The notes under the pieces were generated by a model that was not told the DNA's origin, made no database searches, and saw nothing but the letters and a program-made list of their open reading frames with translations. Both the position numbers and the translations under genes were made by a program. Of a DNA stretch of 64,000 nucleotides, positions 45,561 to 57,337 are shown piece after piece. Origin of the DNA: Dioszegia crocea (taxonomy: Eukaryota > Basidiomycota > Tremellomycetes > Tremellales > Bulleribasidiaceae); assembly GCA_001600615.1 (NCBI GenBank), contig BCKK01000002.1, forward strand, positions 2,696,809 through 2,760,808. Direction: 5' to 3'. Positions within the stretch are counted from its first letter, which is position 1, and the number at the start of each line of letters is the position of its first letter.

Positions 45561-47644
45561 TTACTTCTTGGTAAAGAAACCAGCGAGCGTGCTCTGCCCC
45601 TTTGGCTTTCCAGCCTTGCCCGGCACATTTTTCGGTGGCGGCGGAGCTGGTTTCGCCTTATTGCCAGCTCCAGCTGAAGCCACCGAGTTGCTAGACGCCA
45701 TCGCCGCTGATGAACCGGATTTCTTGTGATCCTTCTCATCATTGACTTCGGTCGATACAGACGACGCCCGTGAAGTCGATTGGGATGGCTTGGATTTCGC
45801 AGCAATGGTCGCGCTCGAGTTCGATGCGGCTGATTTTCGAGGTTTGGCGGAGGGTTTGGCTTTGGACGGCCCGGCATCGGAATCGCCAGAGTACGATTCT
45901 TCAGACGTGTAGTCTTTGGTGACTGGCGACCGATTAGCTACACTTTCCACACACAGATCTCATACTTACCCATGTATCCCTTCTCGTCAATCTCCGTCTT
46001 GCTCTTCTTGACGACCCGCCTCTTTCGCCCGCTCTTACTTGGCCCCGCCTCGGAATCTAGGTCTGCCTTCTTCGTAGCGCTCGCCCTGGCAACCACAGCC
46101 TTCTTTACCGGCTTCTTGGGCTTATCATCCATCATTTCAAACTCTCCGTCCGACATGCCCATGTCCATCATTGCCTCCATGGCCGCCTGATCCCCCTCCC
46201 GCACCATGCTGCTGGTGAGCGCTCTGGAGGCCGTTTCAGTTTCCGTGGGCGTCGGTGGGTCGGCAGTATCTGTCGCAGCATTAGATCCGTGCTCAGATTC
46301 ATCGTCGGACGTGATGATGCGCTTTTTGGAGCGGGACTGAGAGTGAGTTGCTGGTTTGCGGATGGTGGCGGAGGAACTCGCTTTTGCAGGTTCCGCGGCT
46401 TTCCCCTGGGAATCTCAGCATCGTCCGAGACGGATACAGATTTCCAAGAAGGGGGACATACCTTTGCCGCTGCCTTTGGAGTCGCTTTCTTGATCTCCGG
46501 CTTGGTCTCCTTCTCTTCATCCCCCTTTGCCGCTGGCTCCACCTTGACTCCCTCCTTCTTGGCGATGCCAGACGTAGCCTTACTTTTCACTTCTTTCTCC
46601 GTGGCCTTCTTCGCGCCAATCTCGGGCTTTTTCGAAGCCGCCGATCCAGAACCAAAGTCCATCGCACCACTCTTGAGCGCTATCTTCGAGCTGGAGCCAG
46701 AGCCTTCAGTGGAGAAATCACCGCTGATGCCACCGTATTTGACATCGTTGTACTTTGGGTATTGTCGTAGTAGGGTATTAGGGACGAGATATTGCGCCGG
46801 GTCCTGTCCCGCTCAGCAATCTGACGGAAACCTGAACGAGCAGGAACTTACAGTGATCGGCGCAGGCGACAACGCGTATATATGTACACTCAGACCACTA
46901 GGTTCGAACAGGCCTCGTTTTGCTGTCACGACGTCAGTGCTGTCTGGCTTGCAACGGCCTCAATGACTCAGGTCGTTGACTTACTTTCAAATTGCGATTG
47001 CTGAGCCATGACTACGCCCCAACGCGGTGTCTGCTCTGGCTCGATGCTGGAGTCGACTTCGGGCAATAGGAACTCGTGCCCCTTTCCAGAGATCCCACCT
47101 TCCCCGCCTGCGGCAATTAGCAAAGACTGACAGCGGAGCGCACACGGGAGATTCACCTTTGTCATTGCCCACCAACTCATCGTCGCCCTCTGTTCCATCA
47201 TCCGAGTTCCGCTCGCCATCTGAGACCTCGTCCATATCCCTAATCTTGACTCTTTGACTAGCTTCAAGGGCTGCCAGTGCTTTTGCATCCAGCTGTAGAC
47301 CATCGCTTGGTAATTGCGTCTGCGCCAAAGCCGATGTGGAGAGTAGAGGGCCGGAAAGAAGGTAGGTGATTTGAAGGAAGGGATTTGAACGCGCGTGCGA
47401 GAGGAGGACACTGCTGCGTCAGCAGGCGGCCTGAAGAGTATTTCAGGGCTGTAGAAGACATCCTCAAGACAGTATGAGTCCTCCAGTGAAGGCATCAACG
47501 GGTATCAACGCACTTCTTCGCGATATCGACATGGCATCCTATCTCCCGGCTGACTTGGCGAAAGGTGACTATTTGACGGTCATTCTCGAGCCATTGCTTG
47601 AGCTTCCTAGTGATGAGCTTTGTCTGCTCCGGGTTGAGCGACAT
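45561..47644 (-). CDS. cdc27: DNA polymerase delta third subunit (POLD3/Cdc27/Pol32)
   Basis: Accessory subunit linking polymerase delta to PCNA in replication and repair. Start MSLNPEQTKLITRKLKQWLE in exon 1 (47644-47514), a winged-helix-like domain (VTFRQVSREIGCHVDIAK). Exon 2 begins at 47410 and continues SNPFLQITYLLSGPLLS, the sequence following the domain in this family. Then come an acidic stretch (DMDEVSDGERNSDDGTEGDD), the segment RGLFEPSGLSVHIYALSPAP and DPAQYLVPNTLLRQYPKY, and long Lys/Ala/Ser-rich disordered regions. The protein ends KGQSTLAGFFTKK, a perfect PCNA-interacting box (QxxLxxFF), and stops at 45561. Terminal placement of the box is the hallmark of POLD3/Pol32. The middle exons are rich in repeats, so exact joins there are less sure. 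Confidence 0.88.
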
Positions 47645-48305
47645 GATCAGGCTGATGCGCGTCTCTGAGGAGTGGATGTGAGAACTATCACTAATCTTGG
47701 TCGCCATGACCTGGCTTGCGATGACAAAAGTCGCGTAGATGTTTGCGATTCGAAACGCGTGGGACCGTGGTGACGTAATATTGTTTCGTGGCTGTGGCAC
47801 CCATACTCACCCATCCTCTACGATGGACCCCAAGTGCATGCTGATCGCATCCTGACCTACATGCGGTGTCCATCCCCTGCCCAGGCGGTCATTGAAGTTC
47901 AATCTCCAGCTGACCGAGAGCATGGCCGCTTATTGGCTCCCTAGAAAAATCTGTCCAGCTTGATTAGCTCTGGAATCCGGGGTCGCAACTCAAACTACCA
48001 GTGGTCGGTAGTGTATTAGCTGGGGTCACGCATATGTACAGTGCAGCACCCAGATGACGCCTGATGTATGCTTAGCGAGCAATGTGCGAGGTCGTAGATG
48101 ACAGCGCTGCCACTGAGCTTGAAAGATACAGCGACTGCCACTATAGGGGCATATTCAGCACGTGGCTCGGTCCCTTTCCCTGAAACGCGCCGGACGCGCC
48201 TCCAAAGTCTAAATCTTCAGACAGCTTTGACATCCATCATCTGCTGACTCCCTTCACATCCATCACTCGACCAGTCCCTCTTCTCCGGTCTACATAAATA
48301 CCAGC
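47645..48305. other. divergent intergenic region (POLD3 / Per1)
   Basis: 661 bases between two divergent starts. Short unsupported ORFs only. It should hold both promoters. Confidence 0.45.
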
Positions 48306-49741
48306 ATGCGCTCCTTCGGTCGTATGGGCAATGTCCTCGTTCTTGCCTGCATTTCCCTCATGATCGCTACTCCCGCACTCGCCTCTTCGGGAGATCGCAA
48401 TCCTACATTTCAACACTGTCTGAAGGGATGCGGTATCACGTACTGTGATTCTACGGAGCCAGCACCAAACCCTTGGTATCTGCGCGCAGCAGGCTGGGAC
48501 TGTGCAGCAAACTGCAAATACAGCTGTATGCACAGCTTCACCGACAATATCAAGCCGGGCAGTCGATGGCATCAGTGTGAGTTTGACGCAGGGCCGACTA
48601 CTAGATCTTGGAACCTCTGTCCGCTACTGTCGCTTGTGAAGTAATCTGACCAGTATAGTCTACGGCAAATGGCCTTTCTACCGACTTGGTCCTATACAAG
48701 AACCTCTCGCAGTGGTCTTTTCCCTCGGCAACCTTTGGGTGCACTACAAGGGTCTGCAAGAAGTCAGGCGACGAGTGAGACCCGAAAACCGGATGCGGGT
48801 GTGGCTGGAGGTGGTTGCTGCTGTACAAATCAACACCTGGTTCTGGTCTGCTGTTTTCCATTCCAGAGGTGAGTTTTACAAAGGACATCCGGATACGTCA
48901 AAAGGACCTAGAAGCCTACCGTGATGACGAAGGACGATGATGTCAAAGAAGAGAGCTCGGCTGATTTTAAGATACTCCTTGGACCGAACGACTAGACTAC
49001 TTCTCAGCGACCCTCACCATCTGTACATCCCTTCTCTACACCATTCTCCGCGTACCATCTCTGATATCGCCCTCATCCACGTCCCGCTTGGCCATACCAA
49101 TCGTTGCCGGCGTCGCCTTCCTTGCGATCTCTCACTTCACCTACCTCCTCTCTTTCCCCCTCGGTCAATTCCCCTACAGCTACCACATCGCCTTCAACGT
49201 GGGACTCGCGTCCATTCACTCTCTCTTCTGGGTGATTTGGTCCGCGAGCTTCTACGTCTCACTTCCCTCCCTGTCGATCGGCAGCAGATCCCTCTCACTC
49301 CAACCCTACCCACCTCAGGACCCCACGCGAGTCAAGTCCTCGAACGCAGCAACCCCATTAGCCTTGGTCCTCCTAACCACCCTCGCCATGTCCCTCGAGC
49401 TCCTTGACTTCCCTCCCTTCTTCCGCCTACTCGACGCCCATGCCCTCTGGCACCTGTCAACTATACCACTCGCGACGGCCTGGTGGCATTTCTTGACCAC
49501 GGATGCCATCGATTTAGAGACCGCGCAAGTCAACAGGGGCGTAGAGGGCACGCACATGCCGCTTAGCGGAGGGGTCTCTGCCAATAGCCTAAGCGGGATT
49601 GGAACGCCGAAGACACCAGGGATGGCAGGAGGAGGATTCCAGGCCAGCGCATCTGGAAGCTATCCGTCTAAGGGATCTGTGGGAATGACGCCCAGAGCAA
49701 GGAGTCCTAGTGGCATAGGCAAGGGGGATCTTCAAGAGTAG
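48306..49741 (+). CDS. per1: Per1/PGAP3 GPI-remodelling phospholipase
   Basis: Membrane protein of the ER/Golgi that removes an acyl chain from GPI anchors during remodelling. Three exons (48306-48576, 48659-48868, 48972-49741), 416 residues. A signal peptide (MRSFGRMGNVLVLACISLMI) precedes the Cys-rich lumenal part: FQHCLKGCGITYC, WDCAANCKYSCMH. Then HQFYGKWPFYRLGPIQEPLA, VVFSLGNLWVHYKGLQEVRR and NTWFWSAVFHSRDTPWTERL, with the family motif FHSRD and DYFSATLTI. Several membrane segments follow (VAFLAISHFTYLLSFPLGQF), then LLDAHALWHLSTIPLATAWW with the conserved DAHALWH. The tail is Gly/Ser-rich, about 70 residues. The third exon's acceptor (TTTTAAG) was chosen because it restores DTPWTERLDYF. 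Confidence 0.93.
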
Positions 49742-50483
49742 ATGGTCGTCGCGAGGTGTGGATGTCGGCTCGCGAGGGGAGTCTGTCCGACGCCCTTTGT
49801 CGTGGTGCAGAGCTCCAGGGCGGCGGGGAATGATGTTCTGATAGAGACGGGTGGTGGCGTTTAGAAATGTAGATGTTGTTAGGCGGGAATCCCCTGGAGC
49901 GCTGGCCGTATTCCCACCTGACGGTCGTGGACGTTTTGGAGAAGGATGCACTGGGTCCTCGGATGCTCAAGCGTAGGACAATGCTACGCAAGATGTCACA
50001 TGATTAGTACCTGTCTATTCCCTTCCCTGTACGCATCTCGTCAATGTAGGATCGTACATGTCTGCGCGTCCCCGAATCTGACGGATTGACCCCCAGCACC
50101 CATCACTACGCCTTCCCTGTAGCGGCAGAAGAGCTCGCCAAACGAGATAGGCGACTGGCATGAATGTACGCGTAGATCTGGGAGATGCCGCACACCTCGG
50201 ACTCCATGACAGATATCCACACCTGATCAGCTTTGAGCCACTTACAGCTATCAGTGGCAGCGACTGTCGACGCTAGCGATCCGCAGTGAGAGACAAAGCC
50301 GGCGATAGGAATGTGGAGGTATGAAACGGTTCCAAATTACTCGAAGTGGAAATTCAGCTGGAGTTCTTCCGGCCGTCCACATTGTTGGGTTGAGCGTCGA
50401 CTCTGCCGACCGCGCCAGGTACACGGAATTACACTATGCATACAACTCGTCTGAGACACTATGGATGCACATCTTTCAGTCTA
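49742..50483. other. intergenic between convergent genes
   Basis: 742 bases between the Per1 stop and the stop of the minus-strand basic protein gene. It should hold both 3' ends. No gene supported. Confidence 0.45.
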
Positions 50484-51415
50484 CTATGCAACCTCGGTCT
50501 TGACCTCGATCTTGACCGACATACGCGCCTCCACAGCGGCCAATCTCTTGCGCCTGATCGCGTCCTGGTCCCCCTCGGCTGGGACGGCAGACGGTCGGTT
50601 GCGACTCTGAAATCAGCATACATCGCACGTCTACGCACATTGCCACTTGCCGTTCCTAGTTTCATCGGGGCCGATGGTTTTGAAAGGGGAGGGACGTAAT
50701 CGTCATCCACCTCATCCTTGACTTCGTCACGCTAAGAAGTCAGCTTGGGCGCGGCACAAATTGCAGCTCAGATATACACACGTTCAGTGCCTTTGTCTGC
50801 CTCTTTCTAGCGACCGGCTTTTTCCTGTGGACGACATCGACGGATTCGGGGCCGTTGAGTCTGTTCCCAGCCCCGCGGAAGGGAGTCTTGCCCTTGTAGC
50901 GTTTATTAGCCGGTGCGGAATCGTCAACGAAGCCGGGACCGTCTGCCTATTAAGAGTCTCAGTGTAAATCACAAGCAACCACTATTTCCGATCCAAAACT
51001 CACGGATGGTCCAGCTCTACCGCCTTCCGCACCTTGATTTTCGGACAGTTCATCTTGAGCCTTTCGCTTCTGAACACGGGTCAGCCATGCCTCAGTCAGG
51101 ATATAGGAACAGAAGGCTCACGACAGGAGGAGCAGAACCGAGCCTTTGACCAGCAGAGATGATAGGAGGAGACTCCGCCTGTTTGACCTTTCGGGGCACA
51201 TCCGCAGCTTTCGCCTTCGACAGAAGCGCAATCTCGGCCTCCTGGTCTTTTCGCTTCTGCTCGATCTTGCCTGCTCGACTTCCTGGATCGTAGTAACGTG
51301 GTCGCTGCCTTTCCTTCGCGGGCTCTGCCCTTTCTTTCAGCACATCCTTGACGATTTTGTTGGCGAGTTTGGCGAGGTCGTTCACCGGGATAGCTTGAAG
51401 AGCGTTAGTGGCCAT
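50484..51415 (-). CDS. basic, charged nuclear-type protein, unknown
   Basis: Not recognised. Five exons; exon 1 (51415-51122) starts MATNALQAIPVNDLAKLANK and has a helix VKDVLKERAEPAKERQRPRY, then KIEQKRKDQEAEIALLSKAK (coiled-coil-like). Exon 2 reads KRKAQDELSENQGAEGG. Exon 3 has ADGPGFVDDSAPANKRYKGK and RKKPVARKRQTKALN. Exon 4 has RDEVKDEVDDDYVPPLSKP. The last exon ends DAIRRKRLAAVEARMSVKIE followed by VKTEVA; it was joined across a 32-nt intron (50638-50607) because the frame after it is clearly coding-like while the unspliced frame is Arg/Ser noise. Many KR/RK clusters suggest a nuclear protein. It is divergently transcribed from WDR8. Confidence 0.65.
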
Positions 51416-51954
51416 GGCGATGCTTAGTGTGAGCTGAGCTAATGATCAGCAGCTGAGAGTTACAAGCCAGCAGGTGGTCTGATGGGTCACATTTCGGGGT
51501 TTGCTCTGGGACGATTCGAAGTGATTGGGTGGTCTCTGAAGCGAGTCGCGAGTGACGATGATCTTATTGACGATTCTGTTCTCGATCAGCGAGGCTCGAA
51601 GGATAGATTGATTTGTCTTATCATCCCTACTTACTTTGAATGATATCCTTGAGATAGATCAGAGATGGGTTACAGATGATTCGTCTAAAACACGCAGAAA
51701 GGTGAAGCTAAGTAAGGGAAGATGGTATCTGTATCTCAGTCGCGTCCAAGATCCAAGTCGCGTCGATGAGTCACCTCTTTGAATTTTGAAACTCGGCGGC
51801 AGTTCCAGATCCCATAGCTTCATATATCTTTCTAGTACCCCTTCAGGCGACAGGCATGGTCTCGTCCTCTTTATACCACCCATAGGCGAGCAGACTCAGC
51901 GATTCTGTCGACCCACTTGTTCACAGGCTGCAACGCCGAAAATCTGCGCGATAG
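51416..51954. other. divergent intergenic region
   Basis: 539 bases between the starts of the basic protein gene and WDR8. Both promoters must lie here. No gene supported. Confidence 0.45.
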
Positions 51955-54041
51955 ATGTCGGGATACGATTTCTCCCCACTCTACCATGCCTCCCAGCTGG
52001 CATTCTCTCCTGGCTCTACCTTCCTGGCCACATCTCACGCCGATAGGCTCATAGTACGATCGACCAACAATCTTTCGGTCATCCGGACATGGCACCTGGC
52101 TTCTTTGTTCTGCCCCAACACCAAGCCAGAATCACAGAGGATAAATTCCGTCCAATGGTCCGATGATGGAGTGTACATTATGGCCTTCTCAAAGGCTGCG
52201 GGCGTTGTATGGGTGTTTGAACTGGCAAAAGAAGGGGAGGGTCAGGATGGAGAGGTCGCGAGGATTGAATGTGGGGCAGTGGAGGGTTTGGAGAGGGTCG
52301 AATGGGCTAAAGGGGGAAGGGAAGTGTTGGGCTGGGGCGAGCATGGGGTGAGTTCTGGCGACCTGCTCCTAACGCCAAATCTGTCCTCCACTCAGTGAGG
52401 ACCTGCGCTCATGATTGACAGCTTAAATTCACGATCTACGCTCTCTTTTCAGATCTGACATGCGTAATCCAGAACCCCAAAGCAGCTCTCAACTGTGAGC
52501 GTCCTCGCCCTCTGCTTGTTCGCCTGATCCTGGCTCATGCTGATGGGAAAGGTCACTCATACTCTCCCGATCACCGATACTTGGCAGTGGTGGAGCGTCA
52601 TTCCGGCAAAGAATTTGTGGGAGTGTATGACTCTGCTGATCGATTTCAGCTCATTCGAGTGAGTCGTCCGGGAGGATCCCCTTTTTACCGTGACGGCGTC
52701 CACCTTTATCAGACACAGCTAACGGGCAGCATTTCGGCCTGCAAGCTAGTGATGTCCAATCTATCAGGTGGAGCCCATGTGGCCGATTCATCGCGGTCGT
52801 CGATAGCCATCTGTCGGTATGTCCCTCCGTTCCTCTGCGAGACATCGTATTGACTCTCAAGTACTCTCTCTACATACACTCCCCGATCGGACCTCTCCTC
52901 ACACACCTATCTCCCAGCTCTTCCACATTCTCCTCCACCGCTTCCATGCTGTCTGGCTCCTCAACTTCAGCGACGTCTGCACCAACGCAACATGAGGATC
53001 CCGGTCTCGGTATCCGCCATTTGGAGTGGGCGCCAGGTGGCCAGTATTTGGTGCTCATGGGCTGGGATGGCAAAGTCCGGATACTCGAATCTGAGGGATG
53101 GAGGTGCTTGGCTATACTAGGCGCGGGCGCATCTGCTAGGGTGGGGAGAGACGTGGTATGTACATTCACCGTACTGTGTTCATTGATGGCTGACATTTTA
53201 GTCTGTTTGGAGGGAACCGGAGGGTTGGGTCAAAGATACTAGGGGGAGAGGGATTGTACAGTGTACGTATTGGGCTGATCTTGCTGGTCCCGAGATGACC
53301 ATTTCAAGGGTAAAGTTGACGGTGCAGTCGACAGAGTATCCCATAATTCACCTCTACCCACTTCCTCCACGACCCCCAGCCCCTCGAGCCAACAGGCATA
53401 CCCAGTACCCCTATCGATCTCGCCCTCGGGCCGGCATTTTGTATACCTTCCCCCCTCCAATCCAGCGGTGTTGCACATTTACTCGCTTCTTCCTACTCCA
53501 GGTGCTCAGGCTAGTATCAAACACAAAGCAGCCGTCGTCTTTTCGCGGGGCGTACGAGGTGTTCAATGGGTTCGAGGGGCCAATGAGAGACTCGCGGTGA
53601 TTTGCAAAAGTGGGACGTCTGCTAAATCTACCGGAGAAGGTGGAGGGGGTGCTGTGTATATCTGGGATGAAGAGGGATGGGAGGATGAAAGTTTAGATGA
53701 AGGCGACGATGTAGCGCGCGGGGGCGTGATGGAGGGTGTAGGCATCCCGAATGGTGAGATCGATTCTCAGCAATACTCACTCTATTGCCTATTGCTGTGC
53801 TCGAGCTAATATGCCAGGCGCAGACTTTCACATGTCGGATCTCCAGTACTCGCCGGATGGGACTACGCTCGCCCTCCAATCGAAAGGGGAGTTTTGCTTG
53901 ATGTATGATACAGATCATGACTCACTCGACCCCGCTGTACCAGGGCATCCGAGACCGGACGACAAGGGCGGGAAAGACTGGGAGACCGAGGGACTCAGCT
54001 TCGTTCGCGAAGAAGAAGAGGAAGACGAAGTATATAATTAG
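51955..54041 (+). CDS. wdr8: WD40 protein WDR8/WRAP73
   Basis: WD-repeat protein of spindle poles and microtubule organising centres in known orthologues. About eight exons. Start MSGYDFSPLYHASQLAFSPG, then VIRTWHLASLFCP, QWSDDGVYIMAFSKAAGVVW, FTIYALFSDLTCVIQNPKAA, HSYSPDHRYLAVVERHSGKE and VSIRWSPC-like segments (SIRWSPCGRFIAVVDSHLSY). The pair LGIRHLEWAPGGQYLVLMGW and DGKVRILESEGWRCLA is typical of WRAP73. A central Ser/Thr-rich insert and a long linker precede the last repeats (HIYSLLPTPG, VVFSRGVRGVQWVRGANERL, DLQYSPDGTTLALQSKGEFC). The end is strongly acidic (REEEEEDEVYN). Several blades are irregular, as in the family. Confidence 0.88.
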
Positions 54042-54330
54042 ATGAGGTGAAATTTGGAACCCAGCCTAAATCTATGTTGCCTGGACATTATCTCTACGTG
54101 CATGTATGTGACGAAGCATATAATTCCAGGCTATGCTATATGACATCCGGAATTTGAGCCCCAAATGAGGGAATGAGAAGGTTAAAGGGAAGTTTGGTCG
54201 AATGTTTTGTTTGCACACAGCTATCTCCACCTCCAGCCATTGCTGCTAGCCACCCCGGCATATCCTCCACGTACACCCTCATCCCCCTTACAACGCCGCC
54301 CGTCCGCTCTCCTCCCTCCATATAAGCGCT

Positions 54331-56384
54331 CTACCGCGTCTCGGTCACCACCGCTGTTCCCCTTGGTCCCTGAATGACGACCTACTACCGCATATCAGCC
54401 ATGCAACACGTCGAAGAATAGAGGAAGCATAACTCACCTTGGACTTTGCGCTACCTCGGACACCGCTGGTGCCGTTTGCGAGAGCTGCAGCTTTGCCCTT
54501 TGCGCTACTCGAATCAGCATCGGTGCTACCACGTGTAAATTGAACTTACGCCTTCTTGTAGGTATTACGGTAGAATCTGAGCGGGGATCAGCTTTTCAAA
54601 TTCACACATTTGCCATAGGCTCAGGCCAGGGGTATCAAGTCAGACTCACGCGATGAACAAGAACAGGTAGCTGGTCAGCAATCCACAGCCGAAGAGCGCA
54701 GCGCCCTCGCTTCCGGCGCAATCGCCAACGATGGGTAGGTATCCCTTGCTAAATGCGTAACCGAAGTGGTTGTAGGCTGGTATTATTAGCCTAGCACATT
54801 ACAGGAATCAGGGGAGGATTCAAAGCGACCGATACCCCGGTATCAATAGGACAGAAAGGGAGATGTGAAGAATAGAAAGGGTAAAGAAGTTCCGCCGGTG
54901 GGGGTCGACACGAAGATGGGGTGAAGGAAGAGCGAATCTCTCGCACGAAGAGCAAGATTCGCCCTCCTTACAGACTCCCCCATCTCGCCACCGACCCCAA
55001 TTGTATGTTTCTCCTTGGGGTAAAAGCAGGGGTACCAGCCTCCATCCTCCCCTCGGACGTCAAAGATATCTCACTTTGATTCCCAGGTTTGGAGTCGGAG
55101 AAAAAGGAAGGGATCAAGTAAGAAGGGAAATAGGGGTATCGGTCGGCCTTGATCCTATAGGTGAAGAGTAACGTGCTTGCGAAAAAGACAATCGAGATAT
55201 CGATAATGAACTGCGTTATTTGCATGGTAGTGAGGTATCGTTTCCACTGAATGACATCAGCATGTGGACTAGGCTTGGCTAACACCTGACTTACCCAGAT
55301 CTTGGCGCCGCCAGCTGTGGCGTAGTAGTAATAGTACATGATGACGTGAACAGTGAGGTTAAGCACGATGACAACCCATTGCTAGGACCTCAGCATTGCC
55401 CCGTGTCAATAAAGGAGTCAAATGGGGACCGGAAATCGGATGTAGACCTACCACTGAGGTCTCGCCTTCAAGTTGGGTGAAGCAGAGAATGGCGGTGGCC
55501 GCGTGGTGGAAGACGTGCAGGAATTCTGACAATTAGCCTATTATGCTTTCGCGCTGCCGGACGTTGGCTGCGATAGACCACTCACGCAAAGGCTTCTTCT
55601 TGAGAACGAGGAAGACGGTGTCGATCAGCTCGACGTACTTGATGTAGTAGTTGATCATGTAGTAGGTTACGAGACGCTGCGGAGTCAGCAAAAGTTTCTG
55701 GGTTACTCCTTTGGACGGGGAGAGACCTACCGGTGTGAACATCTTGGGGCTGCAGATGGAGTGGTAAGCTCCATGTTTGAGGTAGAGGGGAAGGCTGTCA
55801 CGTCAGTCCGAAGCAGCGAGCAGTCGTAAAACAGACTTACATCTCTTCCAGCATCAACAGCAAGACAATCAGAGATCCCACAGTAAGGTAGATGTTGTGT
55901 ATCTGGAATAGGGTTGTGAGCTTGAATGCCGGTCGGTTGCTGTGGAAGTCAGCTTAGTTGCTACCTCGAGATCCTCGCCCATTCTCGAGGTTTCAAGCTG
56001 CCTGATCCCACAGGTCGAGGTTGCAGAGCTCGGACCCTATTACCGCGCCTTCGGCGGTCCGTGCGGGAATTCCGGGTGCTGCAAGCAGCGCGCTGCGTAG
56101 CTAAATCCTGCGCTCCCAATGTGTTCAGACCCGCAAGAGAAGACTACACGTCCAGCAACCCGAGCACAAACTTACCGCATCAACTCTCGGCCACCAAATA
56201 TCACCAACAGGTACGTCGAGATGGCAGCAATAACCTCCTTATATGTGCTCAAGGGGGATTGTCCTGGCACCCAAGTGAGGAATCTGAGAGATGGGGTGGG
56301 CAGGTTGAGCGCCGACCATGTTCCTGTGAGGGCTGAGTAGACGGGCCCGGGCGCTGGCTTCCAGGCGAGGAGGGATGAGAGCAT
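54331..56384 (-). CDS. ELO-family very-long-chain fatty acid elongase
   Basis: 3-ketoacyl-CoA synthase of the ER that starts each fatty-acid elongation cycle. About eleven exons. Start MLSSLLAWKPAPGPVYSALT, then STYKEVIAAISTYLLVIFGG. Conserved blocks follow: KLTTLFQIHNIYLTVGSLIV, MINYYIKYVELIDTVFLVLK with KKPL, the histidine box FLHVFHHAATA (HxxHH), VLNLTVHVIMYYYYYATAGG, WKRYLTTMQITQFIIDISIV, and after a long intron YNHFGYAFSKGYLPIVGDCA. The last membrane segment is SYLFLFIAFYRNTYKKAKG. The basic KAKGK stretch is ER-retention-like. The last exon adds VVIQGPRGTAVVTETR. The intron after KPGNQ is about 290 nt. The start lies 954 bases from the divergent chitin synthase ATG. Confidence 0.93.
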
Positions 56385-57337
56385 CGTGGCACGAGCTCTC
56401 GGACGGGCGGGGGGGATACGGAGGATTGAGTGTGGGGCCGAGGGCGAGGAAAGCGAGAGGGATTAAAGGAGCGACGGAGGCAGCGGGGCGAAGGAGCTGT
56501 GCTGACTGTTGGAGGTGTATGGATTGCGCTGCACAGAGAAGGAGAAGAGGGGAGATGTCAGTGGATGGGATAGGGTTGTTGCCGAATGTTAGCTCTGGCC
56601 TCACTCCACGCGTGGGTTTGTCTTTTTTCGGTCAACACACAGCGGCGACCGCCGCTCAGTCGCGTCCAGTTAGTAAGACCGCTCTCGTAAGCCAAAGCTC
56701 ATTACAAAATTCCTAATGAAATTCCTTCCGCTGATTAGGAAACCATCCCTAATCAATTTGAAGACGCGGCTTGGCACAGAATCCACGGTGGGGAAGCGTG
56801 GGGCAGGGACCTGACGCCTGACGCCAGGTCATCTTCGACTATGCACTGGTCGGCACCGTTGGGTCGGTCGATCCCAAGCGGGCTCATGCATATCATACCA
56901 AAGAGGCCAAAAGCCAGTTTGCTCAAAGCTCTTGGGACGAGCGGGCGAGGCTCAGTCGACTGAATGAGCTCCCGCGTACATTGAGGGCTCTTGCGTATAG
57001 TAGATAAGTCACGGGCAAAGCCGGGACGTGGAAGATTTTGGCATAGCATCCTCTGACGGAATCTCCCCCGGACATCACTGCATGGCACTGCAAGGCACGT
57101 CAGCAGGCCCAGCAGTGTCTGATCTACATGACGACGGTTGCGGTGCCACACCGCCTCCGCCACGCTCAGCAGAGCCGAATATCGGAATGCCGTAACTCAG
57201 CGCGTTTCACCTTTCCGTTGGGCCTTTCCAGCGCGAGCGTTCCTCACATACACTTCACGGCCTTCTCATCTGCGTATCGTCCTGACATACATATCCCTTC
57301 GTGGTTCCTATCTGACATCCACAAGACCCAACTCAGT
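56385..57337. other. divergent intergenic region (elongase / chitin synthase)
   Basis: 953 bases. An in-frame upstream ATG at 57128 would extend the chitin synthase by 70 residues, but that stretch looks like leader sequence. No independent gene is supported. Confidence 0.45.

Noticed and set aside
57128..57337. Upstream in-frame ATG of the chitin synthase
   Set aside because: The 70 added residues look like untranslated leader and precede the Pro/Gln-rich N-terminus that suits the family; kept only as an alternative.
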